DNA from: Cordia subcordata
Lineage: Eukaryota; Streptophyta; Magnoliopsida; Boraginales; Cordiaceae
Assembly: GCA_028554755.1 (NCBI GenBank)
Contig: JAPTOF010000001.1
Location: 37,281,501-37,345,500, forward strand
Length of the DNA: 64,000 bases
Reading direction: 5' to 3'
Shown here piece after piece: positions 11,129 through 23,119 of this stretch; the first letter of the stretch is position 1; each line of letters opens with the position of its first letter. The notes below the pieces were generated by a model that searched no databases, was not told the origin of the DNA, and saw only the letters and a list, made by a program, of their open reading frames with translations. Position numbers and translations under genes: made by a program.

Positions 11129-13024
11129 TAAAGTCCTTTGTGTATAATTAAAAAATTGTTTATCATAACATCCCTCCCATCAGTACGGAATATGTGGATT
11201 TTGGTCTGCTTGCATCACTTTAAAGAATTTCATAAACGTAAAGAGTTAAAAAGAGTAATTAAAATTAGTCAGTGTAAATCATTTGGTTATACCGTAACAA
11301 TTATGATATAGAAGTAAAAAAAAAAGTTTGTTTGTCAATTTTTTTGACTTGATTTTTATTTTTTATTTTTATTCAATATTTATTTATATTCTAAAAATCA
11401 ACAAACCTAAACATAAATTAAACACAAATTTTTTATAATTTAGTTGGGTAGAATGCTTGTTGTTTTAATTTGAGGTCTAGGGTTCAAATCATTTTAGCAA
11501 CATCTCTTTTGTAAAATAGAAAAGGATAGTTTGGATAATTTTGAATAATCATGTTTAAATATAGTGAATTTTTTAATGGCAGGGGGTTTGATACACTTTT
11601 ATAGATTATAGGAGGGTTATGAGAAACTTTTTTGACCACAAGGGATTCGATGCAATTTTAATAAATCACAAGAGATCTGGTGTATTTTACTTGTTTATGA
11701 ATGGAAATGGGAATGGCATAGGATATCTCAGATTGACTGATCCGTTTAAAATTCGCTTAAACAAATACCGTTAATAATCCAGAAAGAAACTGAATTTTCC
11801 TTATATAAAGCTCTACGGTTGCCCCCTTCCCATTCCCACTCTCCCCAAATTTTAGCTCCACCTACCTCACAAAATTTCACTTTATTTTCAAAATTTAACC
11901 TTATTATTTTTTTCCCTTAACTTATAATTTTTTTAATTTTTTGTACATATTTAATCAAATATACTGTTATGACAATATTGTTATTACATTTTTTTTTAAA
12001 AATTTTAATTTGTAAGTTTTAAATTTTTGTACATATTATTTAAAATATGTTGTTATAATGAAATTGTTAAATATTTAATTACGTATGTTGTTGTGATGAA
12101 ATCTTTTTGATATCCATAATAGCTAGGAATGGCAAAATAACAAGTACTTGTCTCAGGAAATATTTTCAAACCCAGTTTTTGAATCTCATCCCAATCCCAG
12201 AACCCAATCTAAAAATAAATAGAAAATTTTAACTTGAAGCATCCCAAGCAAGCAAAACTCGATATCTGCGCAAATTAGATACCTAAAATCTTGAAACTTT
12301 TAGAGAAAAAAAAAACTAAAATAAAAAATGTCAACTAAAATGAAGTGATTTTGGTGATTTTTAAATACTATTGTGATACAACATTTGTTTAATTTTATTT
12401 CAAAAAAAAATTTATTCATTGTGTTAATAAACTTTTGGAAGGGTTTAATGATAGGGAACCTCACGTACGACCTTGCGATCAATGAATTTCACCTACTTAA
12501 AGAATCTCACAGAGTACAAAAATATTTCGATTTTAAAATTTCTACTTTATGAGAAAGCAAAAATTGAAATTGTCCCTTTTGAATTTTCCACTTTTCTAAA
12601 ATGTGGATTTTTTTTTTTTTTCATATTTCATCTTACCTCCTTCAACTGCCTTGCATATTTTGGAATGTCAAATTTTTGCTTTTTGAGAAAGCGGAGTTCA
12701 TTTTCTGCTATCTCAAAATATATAAATTATATTTTGGGAACTCAATTCAAAAAGATAATATTTGGGAAAATTTTATTTTTTTAATATTATTTTGATAAAT
12801 AAGCCGTAAAAATGTGTTGCCAAATTATTTGACAAAAATACTAATTTGAGAAGCCAATTTCAAAATGCCTTGGTTTAGAAACTATTCATCTTTCTTCATA
12901 TTATTTTGGTTAATAAGCCGATCCAAACTTACACGATAATCCGATATTGACTTCTTGTACGTAGAAAGTCTAAATTGTCACTCACACCGACAACCAGCCA
13001 TTTCTTTTATTAAGGTTAGAATTT

Positions 13025-13065
<41 letters not shown>

Positions 13066-13250
13066 TACATATACATATACATATATACAGATGCTAAATA
13101 ATCGCTTTCTTTTCTGTTCTCTTTGTTGTGATAAGTTTCGGTGGGTCGTTGAGTATGGAGCTACGATTGACTTCATTGCTTGACTGATAGTTGACAAATA
13201 ATACATAAACAAAAGCTCCATTCCTGTACATTCGGCTGGCACCAGAGATA
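11129..13250. other. Intergenic, upstream of the NLR gene
   Basis: AT-rich with no credible gene; short open frames at 12300-12800 are low-complexity Phe/Ile/Lys runs. A dinucleotide tract (AT)n at 13028-13056 is followed by CATATA repeats to 13088, about 170 bp before the NLR start codon. This variable tract would lie in the proximal promoter or 5' leader. No clear TATA box can be separated from the AT repeat. Confidence 0.5.
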
Positions 13251-16200
13251 ATGGCAGAAGCAGTGGTCTCTCTAGCTGTTGAAACCCTGGGTAACTTGCT
13301 AATCCAGGAGGGAGAGGCATCAACGAGTACAGATTTGGAGGATGAAATACATATACTCTATAACGAATTAATGCAGATGAAGGCTTTTCTACGAGATGCA
13401 GATGCAAGACAGATTAAAGATGAGAGGCTCCGCGACTGGGTCAGGGAAGTTAAAGCTCTTGCATACAGATGTGAAGACGTCATTGAAACTTTCCTTATCC
13501 GGGTCGAGTCCAGAAAGGGAAAGTGCAATAATAGGATCCTCAAGAAAATCATGTCCCTGGCAAGTAGTAAAGCGGCCAAACGAGACATTGAGTCGAAGAT
13601 TATAGAAATTAGGCGCGAGTTGGAGGATCAACGCAATCGTATAGCCGTTTATGGAATTAATAAAGCAAATGAGGAGGACTCAGATGGTTTCAACGCTAAC
13701 GATGATTACCCGTGGTCAATGAAGACCTTGCTTAGTTATTACTGCGAAGGCGATGGTCTTTCGGTTGGGATGGACAAAGAAATCAACCTGCTTCTCCAAA
13801 GTATTCTTAGTGACAGCAAAAACTACCAAGTCATCTCACTATGCGGTATGGTTGGCATCGGCAAGACAATTCTTGCTAGGAAACTATGTAGAGACGAGGG
13901 CATTCAAGAATACTTTGAGGCCTTTGCTTGGGTTAACATACCCCTGAAATTTTCAGTCATAGATGTCTATAAAAGCATTGGCGTCCAACTTTTCGATCGT
14001 TTGGAACCGAGAAACGCTGTTAGAGATATGGAACTGACAGAGTTGGCCGAACGGTTGTTGACTTTCCAGCAGAAGCACAAGTGCCTAATTGTTCTAGATC
14101 ACATCCCATCATTGGATGCTTGGGAAATGCTGAGAAGGGGCTTCCCATTAGGGCAAACGGCTAGCAAATTATTAATCACCACGAGATCACTTGCAGTAGC
14201 ACAAACAGCCAGTGGTACGGAGGGATTAATCCACACATTGACGTGTCTAACGGAAGAGGATGCTTGGAAACTTTTTAACCAGTATGTTAAACCAGGAGAT
14301 GTTCCAGGTACATCTCTCTATCCACTTCTCGATTTTGTTTTGTGTTTTTTTTTTCCCTTTCCCTTTAATTCTTAGAACAAGAAAGGAGTAAATCTGAAAA
14401 GATACCGTTTTCTTTTATTTCAAATTAAAAGTGGAATTTGAAAATAATCCTAAACTAGTACTACAATAACCTAGCCCAGAGAATGCTCGAGGAGATGACC
14501 GAAGGTAGTTATATCATGTGGACTTTAACAAATTGAGACGGGTGTGTCTTTGAGATGTAGCAGTACAATGTGGTACTAAATGATGAGAGGATGAGTCAGA
14601 AGATCTCAAGGATTTGAATTGGAGGCTAATGCGGTGTCTTAGAGAAATATGTGTACATAGCCGAGGCTCCTATGGTGAGATTCAGTGGGTTAGTACTGCG
14701 TGTGAAGGAGCAGTGATGGAGCCACATACATATGCACCCCCTAGATTTTTTGGCAAAAACAAATATTTCTATTCTATTTATTTTTTATTTTATAATAAGA
14801 GGCAAAATTGTATAATGTGCACCCCCTAGATTTTTTTGTCACCCCATAGATTTTTTGGCAAAAACAAAATTAATGAATAATCACTAATATAAAGAAAGAT
14901 ATCTTTTTGATCGGAGGACCTTTGCATTTATGTATGAATGTGCATCTCTTGACCGTGGGATTCTGGCTCTACCACTATAAAGAGGCGAGCTTTACATTCA
15001 CAGATCTAAGGATGATGTGAAATAGTGTATAGCATTGGCTGTTAAGGATGTTGGGTGCATGCTCAGAGGAGTTCCTTAGATCGCTGTGGAGCATTACAGA
15101 TATTGGTTCAATCTTGAGGTGATCGTGAGAGACCAAAGAGATACTGTTGGACAAGTTTTAGCACGTGGCTAAGGACTTGGAGGTATGAGCAATGCATGGC
15201 TCAATCTTGAGGTGATCGTGAGAGACTAAAGAGATACTGTTGGACAAGTTTTAGCATGTGGCTAAGGACTTGGAGGTATGAGCAATGCATGGCAATTGGC
15301 CTTGGTGGGGCAGATTGGTCGCTTGAGCAAGAGGGATTCAAAGTTGCTAATGAGGAGCAAATAGGATTCAAAGTGGAGGTTTATTGGAATATAGCCCGTA
15401 TTCTTATAAGACCTTATTAATATGAGTTATAAAAATCCTAATTTTGGCCAAATTAGGCGTCCTGCCTTATTTGATGTCTTGCCATATTTCTAGTTTTATC
15501 ATATTTGTAGGACTACCATATTTATAGCATTGTCATATTTGTTATTCCTTGTATTTTATAAATAGGGGCTATACCTTTTGGATAGATGGTGAGACATATA
15601 GACGGAGAGGTGAGCATGAGGGGTGAGGCCCTCAAGCCCGAGCCCTCTCTCCGTGTGATGTATTCGTTTTTATCATAGTAGAATTCTCTTATCTGCTTGT
15701 GAACATAAGCGGAAGGGCGAACCACGTTGAAAATATTGGTGTCCATCAAACTTACATCTTTCTGCAATTGTTTTATTCTTCGTTTTGAATACCCTGAATT
15801 CCCAACAATTAAAAACCAAAAAAAAAAGTCACTTAAAGAAAAAGTTGCTTTAAGTAACTTTTTGATGAGCCAATCTAAACACGCTCTTAGTTGTGTGCTA
15901 CATTTCTTTGGTCAGCCAAGTTGCTGGCATTTTGAATAAAGGAATGTCCATTGCGATGTCTACATAATAAGCTCAACGTGCTAGACCTGGTTTTGCCCAG
16001 GGGGCATGATAAGGCTTTCTAGTATTGTTATATTTTGGGACTTTTTGAACTTTCTGATCTATATTTTCCGTAGGTTTATCCTTACTTTTTCTATAGATGA
16101 TAGTTTTGCTCTATTATATATGTAAAAACTTGTACGCATTTTCGTTAGTAAAAATATTCCACACTTGCATTTCTGTAAATTTTTTCGTCACCGCAATTTA

Positions 16201-18155
16201 GAGTTACTGAGGTATGACATAATGTCTTGTTAGATCCGTGGGAACGACCGTCTCTAGAACCCATAGTGTGCATTAGCCCCAGAATCATAGTCAAATGTGC
16301 ACTCTACTCAATTGTTTAATTAATTGTTTCTGGCTTTATTTTTCTAACGCAGAATTTAATATGTTCTGTTCGCGAGTTGCTTTTTGCAGGGCTCGACGAC
16401 GTTGTCAAATCGGAGATGGAGTCTATAGGAAGAGAGCTAGTAGGTCGATGCAAAGGGCTGCCTCTAGGCATTATTGAGATCGGGAAAATGCTCGCAACTA
16501 ACAAAACGCTTGAATATTGGAGGAGAGCGCTTATAATTACCGATCAAGTATCAGGAGGAATTGAAAAAGTGATGCAGTCTCTAACTTCAATATACTTTGA
16601 TTTACCTCCTCACCTAATGCCATGTCTGCTTTACTTCGCATTTTTCGAGAAGACTACAAAGATAAAACAGGAGAAACTTTACCATCTTTGGATGGCTGAA
16701 GGTTTGATATCATCGAACAATGATCAATATGAGACTATGATGCACACGGCAGAATCATTTTTGAATGAATTGCGTCTAAGATCCCTGGTTTATGTGAAAC
16801 AAAAAGTTGCAATTGATAGAAGGTTCAAGTCTTGCTCAGTTCATGATTTGGTACATGACTTTTGCTTGTTCATGGGAAGACGAGAAGAGTTCTTTCTGGT
16901 GATGGGAAATGAACCAGAAGACAACTCTGATTCTTTCTCTTCTTTGGCTGAAAGAACGCGCCGGGCTATCTTTTATGTTGGTAAACATGACAACAATAAG
17001 TCCCTTGTTCGCTTCAAAAACCTTCGATGTCTTCTGGTCCGCAGTCATGAAAGCCAAGAATTAAATATAAACAAGACGCTGACCAGCCTTATAAATCGTA
17101 TAATGCAGTTGAGAGAGATTAGAATTGTAGAGTTTGAGAGAATCGACTTTGGGATTACGACGCTGCCATGTGAAATTGCAGACCTAATCCTCCTGAGATA
17201 CCTTAGTTTCACGCGATGTGTATTAAAGAAGTTGCCTTCATCCATAGCCAAGTTGCCATATCTGCAGATTCTCGATTTGCGGGTCAGAACTGGCTGGAAG
17301 ATGGAAATCCCAAATGTCTTGTACAAAATGACACGGTTGAGGCATCTATATCTTCCTCTAACATTCCAAACGGATGATGGTGTTAAACTGAGATTGTTCG
17401 GCTTGATACAGCTCGAGACACTTGTAAACTTCAATACTACGGGATGTGATGTTGAACATCTATTCACATTGACCAAAATCTCGTCCCTCGGTGTGAATAT
17501 TGAAGAATATGCTCGGGACCTTAAGAGGTTGGCCGGCCGCATGAAGAGTACTTCAGGGCATGAGCTACGTTCACGTCTTAAGTTCAGAAACTTTGATTGC
17601 TATACAGAAGAGAGGCATTCGGTTTTCAGACAATTGTTGGCTTGTCCTGCAGTTCATGTCTTGTATATGGAGGGGCATTTGGGGCAAATACCGCCACATG
17701 GTAAGATTTCTGGTAACTTAACTAAAGTGGTGTTCAGTGGCTCTGAACTTCAAATAGACCCAATGCCCATCTTGGAGATGCTCCCCAAATTATTGAAGTT
17801 AATTTTGGATAATGATGCCATTTCTGGCAAGGAGATTACCTGCTCCGGGTCAAACTTTCTGGAACTCAGACATTTAGAGCTCTCGAATCTGAGTTACCTA
17901 AAGAGCTGGAGGGTGGAAGAGACAGCAATGCCAAAGCTTTCCATTTTAAGAATTGAAAATTGCAGCCAATTGGAGATGCTCCCAGACGGTCTAAAATCTT
18001 TGTCAAATCTCCGAGAATTGAAGATCCGAAGAATGCCGGAAACTTTTAGGCGCAGGCTTCACGTGGTGGATGGTGTAAGAGGAGAAGACATGGACAAAGT
18101 ACCAACTGGAGCAATTGTCGATTTTGTCACAAATATAACGGAGTCATCTGAATAA
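13251..18155 (+). CDS. CC-NB-LRR disease resistance protein (RPP13/RPP8-like), 2 exons
   Basis: Exons are 13251-14307 and 16390-18155, joined at CCAG|GTACAT and TTGCAG|GG in phase 1, giving 940 residues, normal for a CNL. The N-terminal Rx-type coiled coil has the EDVIETF motif (75-81). NB-ARC shows P-loop GMVGIGKT (199-206), kinase-2 LIVLDHI (279-285), RNBS-B SKLLITTRS (305-313), GLPL at 375-378 and an MHD-like CSVHDLVHD (VHD 503-505). LRRs follow (about 540-920). Such proteins are intracellular receptors that bind ADP/ATP and trigger immunity when a pathogen effector is sensed. Odd points are the second kinase-2 Asp, which is His284, and the MHD Met, which is Val. The 2,082-bp intron splits NB-ARC before GLPL and holds a probable solo LTR. 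Both exons are fully open, so the gene is probably functional at the sequence level. Confidence 0.92.
15108..15293. repeat. 93-bp tandem duplication in NLR intron
   Basis: Two units (15108-15200 and 15201-15293) begin TCAATCTTGAGGTGATCGTG and end GCAATGCATGGC. They differ by only two or three bases (for example CACGTGG versus CATGTGG), so the duplication is recent. The surrounding intron sequence 14400-15380 is unrecognised and may itself be old transposon sequence. Confidence 0.9.
15382..15807 (+). mobile_element. Probable solo LTR in NLR intron
   Basis: The block starts TATTGGAATATAGCCC and ends GAATTCCCAACA, matching a TGTTGG...CCAACA inverted end pair with one change. It contains a TATA-like TTTTATAAATAGGGG at about 15553 and a pyrimidine-rich 3' part ending TTTTATTCTTCG, the usual plan of a plant LTR (U3-R-U5). 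No internal retroelement sequence adjoins it, and I see no clean target duplication. It might carry its own promoter in the sense orientation of the NLR. Confidence 0.5.
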
Positions 18156-21125
18156 ATCAAATAAGTTGACAACTGTCAGGTAGCTTCTAAACTTGCTGCT
18201 CCCATACATATAATTCCCCAGCATCCCCTGGCACGCTGCGGCCACCTAGCTATATTGCTTTGATTATCTTTTGTCTCTTTTGAATCGTACCATCAGCATG
18301 AAGATTTTTGTATGCGTTGTGTTTGTGACTTGAGAATCTGATGTACTCAGTAGTTGGAAAGGTTAATGTGATAAATACAATTATAAACCCGTCTTTACAA
18401 ACTTAAAGTTTTAGATTAATATAGTATTAGAGTCAACTCATGGGTTCAAGTCTTGCCATCCATTTATAATATAAAAGGCATAAATCTCTTCTTTACAAGT
18501 TTAAATTTCTTAGATAATCATATGTAAATGTACATAACCATGTAAGAATTGCTGTTTCATCAACTAATAGGAAATAGTATGCTAGCAGCTTCAGGTATTT
18601 TAAGTTACGCAGGCGGAAACTTTGGCTGATAAGCAACATAGACATTGCCAGCTATCTGAGAAACACTGAATTCCTTCCGTTAGTATATTCACAAATATAT
18701 GCTGAACCAGCAATTAGTAGAAGGCGTAGGAGCTACGTGATCTAATAGAAGTTGAGCATTTCTAGCTAGTCTGAATCTCAGCTCAGTTGAAAACTTTGTT
18801 AACCAAAAAAGCATACATCACTTCTATTATCTGTCCTGTTGTTCAGGAAGCCGTTTTGGGCACTCAAGAAATTCTATCTAATTAAAGGGATATTATAGTT
18901 TTCATATTTTTGTGATCCATAATTATAAGTAAAAGGGCCAACCGTTAAATAGATATTTATGAGGAAACGGATGATCAGTTTTAAAGTTTATTTAATATTC
19001 CAATATAAAACTTTATACTATGGCAATAGATTAGATAATAGTCTAAATTTATTTGACAGTCCAGTTAGTTTTAGAGTTGCCTTTGGTGATGGATCCTATT
19101 AGTCTTTCTTCTATACTTTATTAAGATCTCTTCTTTTTATGCTTTATAGTTGGCCTCTCTAATATCTTATCCTGGGTCCGTCCCTACATGTCACTATTAT
19201 CTCATTACGAGGATCACCATTTTAGCCATCAATTTCATGGGCGTTTAACCTCCTAGACCATTATCTGGAGTCTTTGTATCCTTTGTGTCTTGGTTCTGTT
19301 TCTCTGAATTCTCATCCAGGTCACCTAAGTTTGCTATGCTCCTTTTTTCATCGTGACTCTTGATTTGCTGTTTGCGATCACTCTTTTCAGTCCAATATGA
19401 CTTTTCACGAGCATGACATTGCCATATATACACTTTTTGTTGTCTCTCACGATCTAATGAACCTAGCCCGTCTTTCATGTCTCTAGCCTGACAAGCCTCT
19501 CTATATTGGTCATGGTTGTGTTAATCAGTAATTACTCGAGACTCTCATTGTTACTTGAGTAGCTTGTTCACATATGAACATTGTCTCGACTACTTTGACA
19601 AAACAGGATTCTACAATTCGGTTATCAAACTTCAAGTTGGTTTTTAGATCAGTTTGTGGGGAGAAGGAATCTATATTTTCTCTTCCTGATTTTTCTTCTC
19701 TCTTTTTCTTTCAACAAAGAGCAAAGAATTAGATGCACATACATCTTTTATGCGTTGTCTCCACACATTTCTGCCAATATGGTTTTTATCTTTGGAAGAG
19801 GTATGTTTATAATTATCAAGTTGGGTGTCATGTGCATTGAGCCAATCTCATGGGTGTGTAACTGTGTTTTTTCAATCAAGTAGAATTGTTCCGAAGTGAG
19901 AAGCATTAAGTAATTCTAGCTACTTATCATTAATTGTACTTGTGTTTCAAAGTTCCCTTTTACAGCATTTGAGTTCTTTGCAGGTCCCCCAATTCTCTTC
20001 TTGTTCTCCAATTTCACAGCCAGAGGAGTGACAGCCATTATGATGATCTTGTAAATTCTACTGTTCAGTTGCAGTGTGCGAGTTTTGATTTTGCGGTGAG
20101 GCCAATGTCGAAAGAAGAACTTTTATGTGTCTGAATTTAATTTGTTTGGATTTGCGTGTGCCCTTGAATTTTACTTATGCCTTTCAACTGTTTGGATTCA
20201 TGTAAACTTTTTATTGTCCCAGACGATTGCGATTGCCCTTGTTTGAACTAGTTTATGCGTTTGAACTGTTTGGATTTGTGTAAACTTTCTCAGACGTTGG
20301 ACACAGAGTTTTTGAAATAAATTTGGAGTTTTTTTTTTTTTTTTTTACAATTCTTTATTTAAAAAATGCGTTTCAACTTGTTAATTCTTGGTTCGATTCT
20401 TCAGTTAGATAACACATCTAAAATCAAAACTTCAACTTGTTGATTACTTGCTTCATATCTCCTTATTATCTTATATTTGTTTTTGTTACTGTCTTTCTTT
20501 TTTTTTGAAAAAAAACTATTACCCATCTCAACATAGCATGAGTATATATTTTATGTCAGCTTGGAAAAGTAATTCTAAAAGTCAATCTACAATCAGAAAA
20601 TCAAAATATTTTCTAGCTGAAAACTTCTAGAAATATGATTGTTCGAAATTTAGCTAATTATTAAGTTACGTTTTTTTTTAAATCTTAACATAATACGTGT
20701 AAATATAAATAATAAATTGAACATATTTTGTCTTATCTCGGTAAAGCAATTCGCAGAGGCAATTCTATAATCAGAAAATCTAGTTATTTTATAGCCAATG
20801 AAAATTTCTCGAAATATGATTGTTTTAGATTTAGCAAATGAAATAAATGAGATGAATAAGAGCCCGCTTGGCTATGCTCATTTTTATATGCTTATAAGTA
20901 GCTAGTGCTTATAAATCACTTTTAAAAAGTCATTTCCTTTTGTCAAACAGAAGATTCATGGGCTTACTTATATTTTATTTACTTCTAAACATGAAAGTTA
21001 CTTATAAGCTCAATAACCAAACATGTAAAAAAAAAAAATGCTTTTCACTTATAAGCTTGGCCAAACACCCTTCCAACAATAGACGCTCTATTTTATCCCA
21101 AAAAAAAAAAGTAAAATATGTCTCA
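18156..21125. other. Intergenic, with a MITE-like block at 20868-21074
   Basis: The first 200 bp should hold the 3' UTR of the NLR. Open frames here (19245-19478, 19656-19883, 20448-20630) show no family features and are low-complexity. The block 20868-21074 begins GCCCGCTTGGCTATGCTCAT and ends TATAAGCTTGGCCAAACACC, an imperfect inverted pair with many 'cttataag' motifs, so a decayed MITE of the hAT-like group. A short duplication (TCAGAAAATC..A.TATTTT.TAGC) sits at 20594 and 20775. Confidence 0.45.
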
Positions 21126-21245
21126 ATGGGCCCAACCCAAAGAAGCCCATAAACTTTTACTGGTCAAAAAAGAAGCCCATAAACCCATTAACTACCGTTA
21201 TGACACAACCCTAGAGGGTTTAGCCTCCTCGATTCGTCTATATAG
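21126..21245 (+). promoter_or_regulatory. Promoter with site II motifs, telo-box and TATA box
   Basis: ATGGGCCCAAC at 21126 and two AAGAAGCCCATAAAC sentences (about 21141 and 21171) are site II elements (TGGGCY) in one or both orientations. AACCCTAGAGGGTTTAG at 21207 contains telo-box-like AACCCTA and AGGGTTTA. CTATATAGCC at about 21237 is a TATA box. This combination is established for plant ribosomal-protein and snoRNA gene promoters. It points rightward to a region with no long ORF but with two H/ACA snoRNAs, so it is probably their promoter. Confidence 0.75.
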
Positions 21246-22571
21246 CCACAGTGCACAGCCACCCCTCCCAAACTGTTAAAATTCCTAAAGCATGTGTGTA
21301 CTCACAGGGGGGTGCTACATACTATTTCATCTATAAAGATTTTGTTTTTCTTTGTTTCTCCAGTAACTAAACCACCCATAATCTATTATTGTGATTGAAT
21401 TTGTGGTAATTTTTTTGATGTGCTTTGCTGGGTATATGATTATGTGTTGCATTGTGGGTCTGGGTTTAGATTGTATTTATTTCATTTTATGCTCTTTTCA
21501 GGATTCCTGCAGAATAGGAAGCGTTATGTTTTAGCTCGCATTTGTTATATTTTATGTTCTTGATAATTATGATTATAAGAGTTTGGGATGTTTAATTTAG
21601 GTTAGATGGATGATTATTGTAATTGATGCTGCCAGCAATGTGGTGTTGAGAATTTAAACATGCAATTTGTGTTTCTTCAAACCTCTCATGACCAGCTACA
21701 TTCGAATTACCAATCTTCCCCTCTTACCTCGGGTGATGAGAACTTCTCCTTTGTCACCTCTGTCAAGGTTGGGATATTTTTCCTTGTAAAAGTAGCATAC
21801 TTGAATGCCATTTTGCTCGTGATTGGTCCTGATGGGTTGGTTGTGATCTAGCATTAGGATCCCTACGTCTAGTAGCATTTGTATTTTTTGTTGATCTAAT
21901 ACTGATTAAGAGAAAATTTTGGGTGAATCTTGAGAATTTATGAATGATTTTTTCATATATGAGAAATGTAATAGTATATAGGATTACCTTTTCCGTCTCT
22001 ACCGCCTTTGGGATACTATTATTGAAATTACTTGAAATTTGATTGTTTTATGTATGTCAAAGGGAGCATTTGCTGGTTAGGGGTTGTCTTGATGAGTAGG
22101 TATCCTATCATTTGATGGGTTATCTATGTAAAATGATGTGATGCTTCCTTTGAACCAGCTAGAGAAACTTAACAATCGAATGAAAATCGAGCAGATTCTC
22201 TTTTTTGTGGAATCTTGCTTTTCGCTGTTCGATACATGAAATTATCTGTCTAATTTACATTCTTGGTGATGGTTCATTATTGATGAAAAATATACATTGG
22301 GATCTGGATTCAATTAGGTCTGAGTTTTAATTTGAGTATGTTGGTAAGGTGCATTGTTGGAAAATTACATGTTTCCAGTCAATTAAAATGAGTATTTGTT
22401 GTTCCTGAAAAATTCATTGTCATTCTTTGTGTTTACTGCAACTAGTTTGAAAAATTAATCGGCTAATTTATTCTCGATAAACTTATTTCCTTGCCTTTCA
22501 AAACATGCTGGGAAAATGTATGAAGTTGTAATTTAACGTGCTCTTCAATTTCTCACACAACCACATAATTT

Positions 22572-22707
22572 GGCCAGACTTAGTCAGGTGTTAACATTTA
22601 TTACTGTGGTTAATACAGTTACAAGTCTGGAAAATTAACAGTGCCTATCGTTGCAGATGTGCTAATACTCATATAGCAAACATTTGTTCCATATGGGCAC
22701 AACATAT
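22572..22707 (+). ncRNA. Box H/ACA snoRNA A (5' guide predicted for 25S rRNA)
   Basis: Hairpin 1 has a lower stem CCAGACTT (22574-22581) with AAGTCTGG (22623-22630) and an upper stem GTGTTAAC (22588-22595) with GTTAATAC (22609-22616). Between them is a pocket AGTCAG / AGTTAC. Box H is AAATTA (22632-22637), 15 nt below the upper stem. Hairpin 2 has a lower stem GTGCC (22641-22645)/GGCAC (22696-22700) and an upper stem CAGATGTGCTA (22654-22664) with TAGCA-aa-CATTTG (22674-22686). Its pocket is TATCGTTG / TTCCATATG. ACA lies at 22702-22704, 15 nt below the upper stem. All spacings obey the H/ACA rule of about 14-16 nt. The 5' pocket pairs on both sides of UA in GUAAC-UA-UGACU, a conserved 25S rRNA segment. 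I could not assign a target to the 3' pocket. Confidence 0.85.
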
Positions 22708-22998
22708 GCTGTAAATTACCCCTTTCAAGTGTATTGTATTATAGACGAGTTTATGTCTTGATGCTTCATATTGAGCTGCTACATTCACCTGATTTTGCCA
22801 TGCTGAAATAGGACGTCAATTTCCATTTCAAGAATAACAACTATATTCGTTATGAATGGCGTAATTGTACTACTAGACTAGTCACAACGCATGCTTGGTC
22901 GTGATCTCTTTTTTGTTATAGTCACTTTACAAGTATGATCTTTGGATTTTTTGTTGTTGACTGCTTCTTTTCGTTTGTCTTTGAATTCATGGCCAAAC

Positions 22999-23119
22999 AA
23001 TTCCAGAAATCAGTCAGGTTTTCACCTTCTTATATTTGGTCGGTACGGTTACGCATCTGGAAAATTAGAATGTGAAGTGAGATACACTTTGAGCTCACTC
23101 CTACTCCATTGGGACATAA
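22999..23119 (+). ncRNA. Box H/ACA snoRNA B, paralogue of A with the same 5' guide
   Basis: Hairpin 1 has a lower stem CCAGA (23003-23007)/TCTGG (23056-23060). The pocket sequences are AGTCAG (23012-23017) and GGTTAC (23047-23052), with an imperfect upper stem GTTTTCACC/GGTCGGTAC between. Box H is AAATTA (23062-23067), the same distance as in copy A. Hairpin 2 has an upper stem AGTGAG (23076-23081)/CTCACT (23094-23099), a short lower stem AATG/CATT, and ACA at 23114-23116, exactly 14 nt below the upper stem. The 5' guide matches that of snoRNA A on both arms while the stems have diverged with pairing kept. The 3' hairpin is unrelated to that of A, so it should direct a different site. Confidence 0.78.

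Noticed and set aside
16295..16477. Short plus-strand frame at the NLR exon 2 start
   Set aside because: Out of frame with the GLPL-containing exon; it spans the intron end.
19245..19478. 77-codon minus-strand frame with charged residues
   Set aside because: Compositionally biased, no start context and no recognisable domain.
22085..22330. Possible C/D-box snoRNAs (TTGATGA at 22090, GATGAAA at 22281 with CTGA at 22320)
   Set aside because: No terminal stem, wrong spacing to the D box, and the C box is imperfect.
22340..22375. Third H/ACA candidate at TTGGAAAATTACATG
   Set aside because: Shares the box H sentence, but no hairpin with an upper stem ends about 14 nt before it. The same applies to 23301.
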